Below the pieces are notes generated by a model that made no database searches, had not been told where the DNA came from, and worked only from the letters and a program-made list of their open reading frames with translations. A DNA stretch of 64,000 nt from Dermanyssus gallinae (taxonomy: Eukaryota; Arthropoda; Arachnida; Mesostigmata; Dermanyssidae): positions 1-64,000 of the forward strand of contig QVRM01002079.1 in NCBI GenBank assembly GCA_003439945.1. Direction: 5' to 3'. Positions 47,151 through 57,769 of this stretch are shown here, in pieces. Both the position numbers and the translations under genes were made by a program. The first letter of the stretch is position 1. Every line of letters begins with the position of its first letter.

Positions 47151-48873
47151 AGCAATGCTCATTGAGAATGAATGATAAGCCATACCCTGACCGAGAGTCA
47201 GCGACTATGCTGCTGCCACAAGGGCTGCAAAGAAAACCCCAGAGATATCTCAACATGACCGTTCTTGAGGGTTGATGAAGCAGGAGAGATCCTAAAAATA
47301 TGCACTATTTGTAGTATTAACCCAATAGATATGGTTGTTCTGCTCCAAGAACACATTAAGGATCGTGTTCTTCTGAGTATTTCATTAGTTATTACGTTTA
47401 ATGTTCCGCTTGAAGTTGGAGTTTTTCCCTCAACTTGAAACGCTCCGCAATTGTCCCGTTGTTCAAGCACAAGTAAGATATCATAAACATGCGTTCAACT
47501 GCCGGTCTATTTCCCTGGTCGATTTTTGTCTATAAGTGGTACGCATGCTATCTTAAGAAAGACGGCTAGAAGACTATGAAATCTCTCACGACTCGATCAT
47601 TCGTTCTTCTTATCTTCCTTTATGTGAAAAATGTTTTAAGTAGTAAGCAAACTGGGGGTGATTATGACTAAGGGGAGTATAGGGGCATCTCACCTTACTT
47701 CCGGCTGATAATTTTTTTTTACTTGGACGACAGGACGCATAACAGGGCAAAGCCAGCGCAGTGCGACAACCGCTGTGCCGTAGGGCTCCGTTCAATGGAA
47801 CTTAGCCTACGGCGGTGCCCTGCAATTGGGCCTCCGGAAAGCACGAGGATCGTCGCATCCTCGTCACGGCTCGCCGAGGGACAACTCTAAAGGAAATTTC
47901 CAAATCTAGCGGACATACAGGCATGGCCACCCGTCATCCACAGCTTGTCCCAGGCGCGGCATGGCCATTTGGGTCTGCTGAGCGTATCGTACGGTGAGCA
48001 CAGAAGCGGCCCCTGTCCTGGCTTGCCAGCTCCTCCGAGATCTCCAGGCTCGAAAAATAAGCGAGCGTACTGGCGCGATGGACTTCACGCAAGCCCGAGC
48101 GGCAACGCGTGATGCGTGGGATCACGAATGAGTCACGCTCGGCCCAAAAGTGCCCCGGGCGAACTCAATCCGGTCACATGTACCGGATCTCCGATGTTGG
48201 TATAACATGCCGGGCCGCGGGCCACTCACGTATTTCTCGGTCCAGGCCCTCACAGACCACGGCTAACTCCAAACTTACATGGTGCAGATTGGGAAGTCAG
48301 AGGTGAACACGTGCACACTCTGCACGTCGGGGCAGTCGAACGATGTTGACCATCGTTCGGTCTCGTTCTCTGCTCCACCTTGGCCCACATTCGCAGAAAT
48401 TTGACGCTAAGCAGCGAAATCGACACGGGATATTCTCGGCCACATGATAGAGGATGTCTGAGACGGCAGACGTCTCTCTTTTAGACGCTAATATGCGCAA
48501 GAAGACACGGCTGAAAGACGCTTGCCGCGCGCTACGGAGGGACGCCGACGCTATTAAGTGGTCGAGATGAACTTGACAGATGACGTAATTGTATTGAACA
48601 CCTATTTTTTTCTGGATATATTGGATTTCCTGGGCCATTCCTCAGCCACAACACACTGATTTTGCTTTTATCTTTAGATCTTAAGCAGTTGATTGACTAG
48701 CTGGAAGTGTCGATTACAGCTTGAAGTTGAAAGAGCCAAGCGTTTGTTCTTATTCGACTGCATCTCGTCTACATGAACTTTAAACCTCTTAGTCTATTGA
48801 TAGGTAGTTTTAGAAAAATCATAATATTTTCTGACGATGTGTCGTTAAAATTTGCATTCAAAGCTTTACTCGT
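47151..48873. other. unassigned; GC-rich block 47.7-48.6 kb
   Basis: 47740-48560 is GC-rich and has open frames in several registers, including 48297-48638 (-, 113 codons, Cys-rich CRFRCLASNFCECG). No family is recognised. It lies downstream of the last tetraspanin exon found and could hold its 3' end, or be mobile DNA. Confidence 0.4.
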
Positions 48874-49167
48874 TTAAATTCTAGTTTCATAAACATTAGG
48901 CCATCCTAATGGTCGGATCATATAGAAATATAAATTACTTCTACGGACTTCCGGTGCTGATAAACAAACAGTTATGAAACGAATAGCCTCTCGGGAACCT
49001 ACACTGTTGTGCTCGTTATCTTCGTAGACTTGTTGGCTAAAATTGTCATTGTTATTATTGCTTAGAAAATAGAGAGAGAGAGAGAGAGCGAGGGGAAAAG
49101 CGAATTTAAACGGAATAATATTCGTATCTCGTGAGGAATTGCAGTGGCAAGTAATTAATATTCGTAC

Positions 49168-49469
49168 CTCGTGAGAAATTGCAGTGGCAATTGACTTCCT
49201 CTGAGACACCGCATTGGCAATCGCGATGCGGCCGTAAATGTATCTGATGACGTTCCGCTCCCACATGGCGGTCATTTCGAGTGCTTGGCAACAGCCCTGT
49301 GCGCATGTGCTCATTACGGCGACGAAAGCCAAGATAACGGCGTATAGTTTGATTAAACGCTTCAGTTCGGCCTCGATCAATCGATTGACGTCTTTGAGGC
49401 AGGGCGCGGCAAAAATCGCCTTGGGGGGCGGAATTTCCGACGACCTATTCAGAAGGTCACTGTAGCAAT
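49168..49469 (-). CDS. tetraspanin exon 5 (end of loop, TM4)
   Basis: Acceptor GATATACCAG|ATTGC. Encodes the last two loop cysteines (DCYSD, APCLKDV), TM4 and a cytoplasmic part with GCCQALEMTAMWERN. The 3' boundary at 49168 (CACGAG|GTACGA) is a proposal; the frame stays open to a stop at 48874. The proposed donor lies in a 39-base duplication (49115-49190). Confidence 0.75.
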
Positions 49470-52400
49470 CTGGTATATCTAGACAAAAAAATTTTGAACA
49501 ACAGAGAGAGAGAGAGAGAGAGAGACAAACAAGAAGAGAGCGAACGAATGTGCGGAAGGGTCAAGTTATTTGGTGAATTGGTAATGACTAATTGATTCTC
49601 GTATAAGCCAGTAGACTCGATTTAGTCGAGCAACTTAACGGAAGGTTATTGTGTCAACATAAATGTAGAAGCTTGATCTGGATAATGGCCTGAACTACAG
49701 CTTACAGTCGAAACCCCTTCATATTGTGTGGCACACGTTTAGGCGTTAGAGTGTAACAATACGATACAGCACTACAACGTCGTAGCATGGAGAGATATCT
49801 CGTCGTTTTTTTGTGTATAAGTACATATGTATTTGCTAGAGAGAGAAAGAAAAAAAAGAGAGAGAGAAGATAGGGAGAGCAAGCCAATAAGACGGGTTAG
49901 TTAACGCGCTTGAGTAGAAAAGTATGCATGCCTGACCTAGCCAAAATGCTGCCGTAAAACTTACTAATTTGAGTTGGATAAAATTGATAAAGTGTAGAGA
50001 AGCTTCAAAACATTTGTTATTATGGAGTCCATTATAAAGACACTTTAGGCGCTTACCAATCGATACGCAGCACGATTCGGGTATTCGGCAACGAAACTTT
50101 GAAGGATTACTAGCTGTGCATCGAAACACTTCGTTCAGGCCCCAGTCGCGCCAACTGTTTATACCGCAACACTGACGCCGGCTTTGAAACTCATCGACGT
50201 ACCTGTTGAGTTACCAGTATGACGTAATATGCTAAATACACGTTTATGCCCATACTACGCTGTGTATATGCATAACTACATATATGATATGTTTAATATT
50301 ATTATTATTATAAACTACAATTTTTATTATTTTTCACTGTTTATTATACAAATAGACACGATATTGTATATACTAATGATCGATACTATTTTTACTAGCA
50401 TTTGCAGTACGAGGTCCAAGCAGGTACCAAAAGAGACTAGTTAACACGTAGTAGTACCTTTTAAATGAGTCCGATTCGGTGTAGTATGTTACGCTGAAGT
50501 CCACCACAGCTTGCAAGATCCGCGCTTGAAATACGAACAGCGACAGAGCTGTGAGCAGTACGCAGCAGCAGAGAGAAGCTGCGACGTGGGCCACAACCCA
50601 TCCGTAAATGCGAAGCAATGTAACGTTTTCCCTACCGTTCTCAACGGTGTCGGTAGCATACGTCACATTTGGTCAAAACAAAGGCCATACACAGGAACTT
50701 ATGCACCTGTACATAGATACATCTAGGTATACTAACCAAATCTGGTATAATTTCATCTAAGACAATAAGTTTCAACATATCTGAATTATTAAGGACGTCA
50801 GATATGTTTAAATTATTTGAATTTATATGAACAACGTAACTAATCCAGTTTTAATATCGTTTATTTTTTTTTTGTATATACTATATGAATTTCTACAGAA
50901 ATCGTATATAATCCTGCAACGCAAACAGCATTACAAAGCATAACTATAAAAAGCATATTTAAAATTACAAAGCACAACTATAAAAATGCATTATTAAATG
51001 GGGGCGAAGCAACAAATAATTATGGAAAGGTATCAAATACAGACAAGGCGTAAGTTGCTTGTTAATAATTTAAACCGACAAACATGCTATAGGTCAGATA
51101 TCAATAAAGACACGGCACTCTTGGGTGATACTAAACAGATTCAATGACGGCAACAGAATGCAACTAAGAAAGCATGTTGTTGTTTGCAGTAGCTGTTTTT
51201 GTTTGAACTTGTTCCTTTGGGGTCGCCCAAATGGTCAAATATGTGCAACTCCCGTTGAGCCGCCTGAAGATCTGACCGCCAGAATAGTTGCCTTTGCTGG
51301 ACCCGTTTGGGAGATGATTGGTGCCTTTGAATGCGTTTTAGATCTTTGCCCTCAGTTCCAGTTTTGAAATCGAATGGTGCGGACGTGTTTTCTAAGTCTG
51401 TGGAAAAGATCTTAGGATCTTAGTACTAGCCTAAATTAGTTAACTTTGTATTAACAGGTAGGTGCCCTGACTTGCAGTGCAACTTCGAAATTGTAAACGT
51501 TAGTTAAACCTTTGAGGTGAAGTCGTGTTGTGAAGTCAACGCCACTAGTGAGAATGCCAGCGGCTTCATAACGGTCGGTCGCCTAGCTCTTTTGGCGCCA
51601 AAAGTGCGGACAGGTCTGAACAGAGCTACGAAACAAGAACAGTACTTAACGAACTAAAGGGGAGTGTGAAGCAATGCCATAAACGCCACCGGGCTCGACA
51701 AAAACTTAAGTGTGGAAATTCTTAAGCAAGAGCACAATTATATAACTTTTTTAAATATCACGGTAGTTTCTGTTCTAGCTGAGGCCAAGTATATTTCAGA
51801 CATTGTAGATGTTCTCTCGAATGCGTCGGTGTGCTTGGTTTCAATTGAGTAATGCGTTCTCTAATTATTGCGTATTTTATAAACGTATGCCCTAAAAATC
51901 ACAACTCGTAAAATGATGGTCTCACTCTTACACGCAACACCCCCCACACTTGTTCATTGGCAAAAATTATTTTCTCACCAAGTATGACCATAAACATGAG
52001 TTTAGCTTTTTCTTTCATATATAATATATATGTTTTTTTGTCTGATTTCTTTTGTTTTGTTATATATTTTTTTATCCAATGTTTGCACTGTTTGTGCAGA
52101 ATACCATGATTAAAATTAATACTATATAGATTGACGTACGCGCAAGCTCCGACTATACCGATGGTGCTCAGAAGAATAAACGCGATGGAGACACAGAGAA
52201 TCGGCTTCCAGGTTTTTTCCGCAATGTAGGATGCTACGTCTGGCTAAGGAGAAACATTCGACATCAATAGCCATTAGCACAAAAACAGAGTCTTGGTTTT
52301 TAACTCAGTTACAGCAACGGTCATAAAAACAAAAGCAAAAGCAAAGACGATGGTAGAAATGACTAGGAGAGTTAAATAATTCGTTTAAATGTCTACACAT

Positions 52401-54272
52401 ATACAGTGTGCAAGCAGATCTAGAGATCTAGTATGTTTTTTAAAGGGTTAAAGTTTTGATGGGCGCATTTTAAGGGAAATAATATGAGCCATTGTTGTCG
52501 GTCATAGCCCTAGCACGCTTTTGTCGTAATCGAGTCAAATTTCTCGCTACGTCGCCAACTTGAACAACATTTATTTCGCTGATTTTGAACTAGTGGTCCA
52601 CGGAGCAGATCCGATGTACAGATGCCGCCATATTGTCTTTTCTAGATTTGGCAATTGACAATTGATTAAAAGACACACACACACAAGTTACCTTCAATAC
52701 CGCTTGCGCATGCGTTCAAGCTGTGTAACGGTGCTACGCATAGAACGAATTTTAATATGCTGATCATGTCAGCCTCAAGTGACAGCCGGGGCCGAGAAGA
52801 GGCTGGAGAATCGGGCTTATATGTAATGCGATGTACATGATCAATCTTGTTTACAATATGAGAAGCGAAAAATCGATTTTGTGAGAAAACTTCAACTCTC
52901 TTCTTGTAGACGAAAGCATGGTAACAAATAGGCCCAAGAATAAGACAATGATATCTTTCATTGTCTTCAAAAAGCAGGTTCCACGGGACAAAGTAGTGAA
53001 CGCGCGCGGGCTTGTCAGCATCCAGAGAGAAACTAGCGCTAAACACGAAACTGCTCAGGCCACTGAACTAATATTATTGAAATCCTGGTCAAAATTACAA
53101 CATGCTACCAGCGACAATAATGTGCCCCATTGTAGGATATGTATAAATGTTTTGTCATCTTTTTCTCCTTTAAAAAATATGTAAGTCATTGGCAAGAGGC
53201 CACTAATGGGAAATATGTGCATATTCTGGTACTCTTTGTCTAGTAAGATACCATTTGGAAACTAAACGGCTACTTGAATTTTGAACTCCCAGTTATCAAC
53301 CCTGGCAACAGCTCCGCGGACTCTGCCTTTTTCTTAATGGTGTCGAGTCTTTGTACAATATTGCCATGAACACAGTGCTGTTTTAAATTTTGTTTTTCAC
53401 AGGACTAACTGGAAAATGTTGTTGCACATACGCACACCGCAGCAGGGGGACTACCTGCAAGCGCGGGCCGGTAGTGTGGGACTTCAACCCACCAAAAACC
53501 AGTCATGTCCCCGTCCCCCCGCCTGATTGGGAACTGCTTGCGCATAACATCAAACAGTCTGGTGGGGGGGTGGGTCGAGTCTATTACTCCTGGCTGGTAT
53601 GTTTCCCGGAAGCCTCGGGGAGGCGCGAGCAAACTCGATATGCGGCCCTTGTCTCGGCCCTTGACACAGTGGTTGATTCTACTTGCTTTACTAATACGTA
53701 ACATAATACAGTAGGCAGGTGCGTTTTCTTTTCATTTGGTGTACCTCATTTCAGTAGTTTAGTCAATTGGCCTATTAATCAGTCGGACGGGTACATACGT
53801 TTGTAGATACGTTTCATGAGATCGAGTACACCTTGCTGCTGTTCCAGTCTCGCTGTTGTTCTAGGTACAATTGTCATGTCGCTCTAGCTGTTATTGTTGT
53901 GGTCGATTTGGTCAATGCTGTTCGTGTCGAAATTCTTGGCGTTTTCTTTTTCAACGCACCTGCCCGCAAAAATCGCTCATAGGAATCTTCGAGAGCCTCA
54001 ACCCAGAGTGCGACGTAGATGCCGGCCCATGCGAGGAGCGCCAGAAGCAGGTTGCCAAACACAAGTACCTCCATGTTTGGGTGAAGTCGACCGCGAAGCT
54101 CTTCGATGGACCATTGCAACGTGGCTGATACCCACTCACGCGCCGTCCACGACTTGTCCCAAAGCGGCGGTTTATAGGCGGCGGCACATGGGCAGAATGA
54201 TGCCCATATCTCTCGAACCCTCTCGCCCGATATTAGCAGGGACGAGGAAGAACTTTCGCTGGGGTTCGGCAT
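49168..54272 (-). CDS. tetraspanin of the TspanC8 type, five exons found
   Basis: Tetraspanins are four-pass membrane scaffolds; the TspanC8 group escorts the ADAM10 protease and so affects Notch signalling. Exons (minus strand): 54272-53960, 52239-52089, 50631-50458, 50202-50057 and 49469-49168. All junction phases agree (1, 2, 2, 1). TM1 lies in VFGNLLLALLAWAGIYVAL (about 74-92), TM2 in SIAFILLSTIGIVGACAY, TM3 in exon 3, and TM4 in LYAVILAFVAVMSTC (about 303-318). The large loop carries CCG (224-226), C241, C251, PESCC (254-258), C263 and C285, eight cysteines in all, which defines the C8 subgroup. The N-terminus is unusually long (about 70 residues before TM1). The stop codon was not placed. 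Introns host a transposase relic. Confidence 0.88.
49504..49525. repeat. (GA)n microsatellite
   Basis: Short gagaga run in intron 4; another lies at 49073-49092. Confidence 0.85.
50057..50202 (-). CDS. tetraspanin exon 4 (CCG and PxSCC motifs)
   Basis: Acceptor CTCAACAG|GTACGTC and donor TCGATTG|GTAAGC. Encodes QCCGINSWRDWGLN, FRCTASNPSKFRC and RIPESCCV, closely parallel to the TSPAN5/14/17 loop (CCG...DW...C-x-x-S-N-x-S-x-x-x-C...P-x-S-C-C). Confidence 0.93.
50458..50631 (-). CDS. tetraspanin exon 3 (TM3, start of large loop)
   Basis: Acceptor CGGTAG|GGAAAAC and donor TTAAAAG|GTACTA. Encodes a hydrophobic span (GWVVAHVAASLCCCVLLTAL) and then the start of the large extracellular loop, VVDFSVTYYTES. 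The acceptor's pyrimidine tract is weak, but the phase fits exactly. Confidence 0.85.
51190..51365 (+). pseudogene. transposase fragment in tetraspanin intron 2
   Basis: The plus frame reads LNLFLWGRPNGQ, ATPVEPPEDLTARI and WEMIGAFECV, aligning with LDFFLWGYLKS, ETPVESREDLVDRI and the following helix of the foldback transposase. The catalytic Asp of LDFF is Asn here. It inserted antisense to the tetraspanin. Confidence 0.72.
52089..52239 (-). CDS. tetraspanin exon 2 (TM2)
   Basis: Acceptor CTTAGCCAG|AC and donor AAACA|GTGCAA. Encodes ASYIAEKTWKP and the TM2 segment with IGIVGACAY, the tetraspanin G-x-x-G-A-C signature. Confidence 0.88.
52240..53959 (-). other. tetraspanin intron 1
   Basis: 1720 bases. 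It contains open frames of unknown origin at 52666-53046 (-, 126 codons) and at 53390-53704 on both strands (about 100 codons). None has a known motif. The GC-rich 53.4-53.7 kb part stands out from the surrounding AT-rich intron. Confidence 0.6.
53960..54272 (-). CDS. tetraspanin exon 1 (N-terminus, TM1)
   Basis: From ATG (MPNPSESSSSS) to donor GGGCAG|GTGCGT, phase 1. Contains TM1. An earlier in-frame TTG at 54278 is not a credible start. The N-terminal 70 residues have no family match and an upstream exon cannot be excluded. Confidence 0.75.
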
Positions 54273-54629
54273 GACCAAGCTAACGCCTAAGTTACGACAG
54301 GTAGCTACAGGCGTTCGACACAGGTCTACACCGTTCGAAACTTTCCCTGTTCTATTTGATTTTCGTTACGAGGATGATAGTACATCTTCGTTGTCACCTA
54401 GAATTAACCCAGAGTTCTCCTCTACTGTCCTATGTAAATAATAAATAGACCAGGAACACGGATAAAACCAATAGCGTGACCGCAATCTATTGTGTATAAA
54501 TTTTCGAGATCTTAGTAACACATTTTCTTTTCTTTAAATAACAAAACTACATACATATGTATGCATTAATATTATAATTAGAGGATATTATAATTACCTT
54601 TAAATAAAACTGCATTTCCTTTATATAAC
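54273..54629. other. upstream region of the tetraspanin gene
   Basis: No exon recognised; presumably 5' flank or untranslated region. Confidence 0.4.
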
Positions 54630-54828
<199 letters not shown>

Positions 54829-54831
54829 CTA

Positions 54832-56029
54832 CAAGGTGTCGTAACCATATGTACGTATTTTAACGTTTGGTAGAAGCACTCGGCAAGAAGTAATTTTTTT
54901 TCAATATGGAGGAGGGGGGGAAACGCCTTGTTAAGGAGTGAAAATGAAATTTATATAAGTAGTTATTCTAGCTTTTTCTTTTACATAAATGTGTAATATC
55001 TATCGTTTGGGGGAGAGCAAGTCAACGCACGAAGAAACCGATCATACCGGCGTGTTCGGAAAATTTTGCATAATGAAAGACACTTTTCTAGCTTGCGTAA
55101 CGAACGGCGAATAGCCAGCTTAAGGAAAGCCATAAAACGTCGATATGTTTAACGGTAACGCATTTACTTGAGGGACCGTAAAATTTTATCATTACGTCCA
55201 GAAATGTACACCCAAAAGACTCTTTTCAGGCATTAGCAAATGTAATGCCCACAATTTTCGTACCAAAATCATGGTGCTGCGGGACGTAGTTGCCGAATGA
55301 CTACGCTTTTTCGACAGTCATAGTTGTTATCTTTCACGTTAAGCTTTCACGTTCAGAATCGCCGAATTCTACCAAACCTCAACATATTTATCTAGGTTTC
55401 TCACACACCCTATGCAAATATGCATGCTTTCGATAGGGCTGTCGAAAAAGCTTAGTTACTCGGCAACTACGTCACGCGGCACTATCACTTTGGTACGAAA
55501 ATGATGGGCATTAAATTTGCCACTGCCTGAGGCCATCCGCCCTGTCCTTTTTGTCGCCGGTCCATCTGCCTCCTCAACACCTTGATCAATGTTAGCATTG
55601 ATGTTTGCAGATGACCAATGAAGCCCTGACTCCTAGTCTTTTGGGCGTACATTTTTCGTATTAATAGCTAAATTTTACGGTTCTGCACGTGAAAGCGTTA
55701 ACGTAAGACATAACACATATCGACTTTTTATAATCCTTCTTAATCTAGCTATTCGCCTTTCCCTGCGCAAGCGTATCTCATTTATGCGGTCAATTATGCA
55801 GAATTTCCCACTGAACACGCTGGTATAATCGGTGCCTTCATGCGTTAACTGATTCTCCCGCAAACGTGCACAACTATGTAGGAGCAAAGAAGGCAGAAGA
55901 GCTACTTTTATAAATTGTATTCTCGCTTCTAAACAAGACGTTTCCGCCACTCCTCCCTATGGGAAAAAAGTTTTCTTGCTGAGTTGTACCAAATCTTAAA
56001 ATACGTACATATTGTTATGATGCACCCTG
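54832..56029. mobile_element. second, older foldback element of the 37.5-kb family
   Basis: The left part (CAAGGTGTCGTAACC, GGCAAGAAGTAATTTTTT, GTCAACGCACGAAGAAACCGATCATACCGGCGTGTTCGG) matches the left arm of the 2143-bp foldback. The right part ends GATGCACCCTG and carries the same words inverted (CGTGTTCAGTG-type and CTCCCGCAAACGT). The arms are about 500 bases, much more diverged than in the first element, and hold no transposase frame. (TA)n lies on both sides. Confidence 0.8.
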
Positions 56030-56099
56030 TATATACATATATGTATGTATGTATATATATATATATATATATATCTTTGTTATTATATATAATCAGTAG

Positions 56100-56149
<50 letters not shown>

Positions 56150-56168
56150 CTAGCAAAAACAGTATATG

Positions 56169-56203
<35 letters not shown>

Positions 56204-56205
56204 TT
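56030..56205. repeat. (TA)n and GTAT microsatellites
   Basis: Two TA tracts (56052-56072 and 56112-56145) and a third at 56175-56202, with a partly repeated TTGTTATT-TATATAATCA word after the first and third. Confidence 0.9.
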
Positions 56206-57769
56206 GTTATTCTATATAATCAATAAAACCTACAAAAACAAAAGACTTCAAATAAAAGTAGTATATAGACATGAACTATTTTTGCTTGAAGTGTTTTGTT
56301 ATTGCAGGGATTATTGATGGTTACACCAAATAACTTGTTTACATAGCTTGTACAAACATTACTGCTCACTAGTATTAAAAACCGCCGTTTACTGCAGTAT
56401 CAGCACTGGTACCCAATATATACGGAAACATAAATACACCTTCACGCTTTTATATGTGTATATAAATGTAATTTTGCATACGCATATGCGTACATTTGTC
56501 TATCCGGCTCGATCACACATGCCTTCTTAGTAAGGTTACCTTGGTATGGAGATTTTATTACTAGAAAATCGCTTTGTTCGTGTAATTGTTGTACAGGCAC
56601 TAGAAGGAAACTCTAGAATAATCGATTGAGTTGTTAAATGTATGTATACACATCAAATCATGGGGCTAGGCATAAAACGAACCGTGGCCATGACGGTGCC
56701 TGTCCATTTATCGTTTCTAATTACCTGCGATTCTCTCGTCAAGTATTTCGTATTCACGATGTACCACACAAACTGGCGGGAACTAAGGTAACTAATGCGT
56801 ATTGAACTGTATGTGCAAAGGAAGAACATGTCTTCCACTCGTAACGGATTCTTAGGCATAAGGCCTACAGGCACAAAAAAGGCGAAATACTGCTTGAGGC
56901 ATGTGGACTGCAACATCGTCTCTATTCTATACCTAGGATGGTGCTGTGTTCTAAACATTCGCGTCATACACCCTAATGCATCACCCTAATGAAGCTTCTA
57001 GCATTGTTTTCATCGGGTGTTGTAAACGCACAGTAACTGTTAAAAAGTCATCCCTGGGCAAGTACTTAACTCAATTTACATAATTTTACAACATACTCAT
57101 CGCACGTAAAATGAGTAGAACGGCTTCTTCCAGTCAGCTGTTTCGGACGAGCACCGCGTGCATATAAAGAGTCAAACATTCAACTCAAGAAGATGTTAAA
57201 GAAGAATTTCTTGGGCAAATGAGTTATAGCCTGGTTAGAAAACGCGCGCCTTGTATCACTTTGAAATATACGCAAAGAAAGATAAACGTTTGTAATTAAA
57301 TTAAATATATATACGTATATTTATGCGCATACATAAATTATGGATATTGAATGGGCCGCAACCGTGTCTATCGCATGCACTATCCTTACAAGATAGTCAG
57401 CTGACTTTTAGGTGCGCTGTGCAGGACTACACTGCGGCTGGTAGCTTGATGACTACCAAAGTCTTTGTATTACCTGCTAAAACCCTCATACCTCCTGTCA
57501 TCCCTATAACCGGGTTCTATAGGTGAAACTATAATTGCTCACAGTTAAGGGGGTCTCTAATACTATCACCACATATCTTGTAACTACCAGCACCGGTTCT
57601 TGTTTAAAACTCTGTAAATGAAATTTTCTTTCAAGCTTCAGGCCCTCACAAAACTCGTATGTGGGCGCCATCTGTTAGATCGACCGCCGCCGAGACCATA
57701 TCTACCATCACGCCGCTAACTTTGCCAACCGCATCATTTACAATGAAGTCGTTACAATGATCCCTGTTA
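56206..57769. other. unassigned
   Basis: No gene recognised; AT-rich. Confidence 0.4.
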
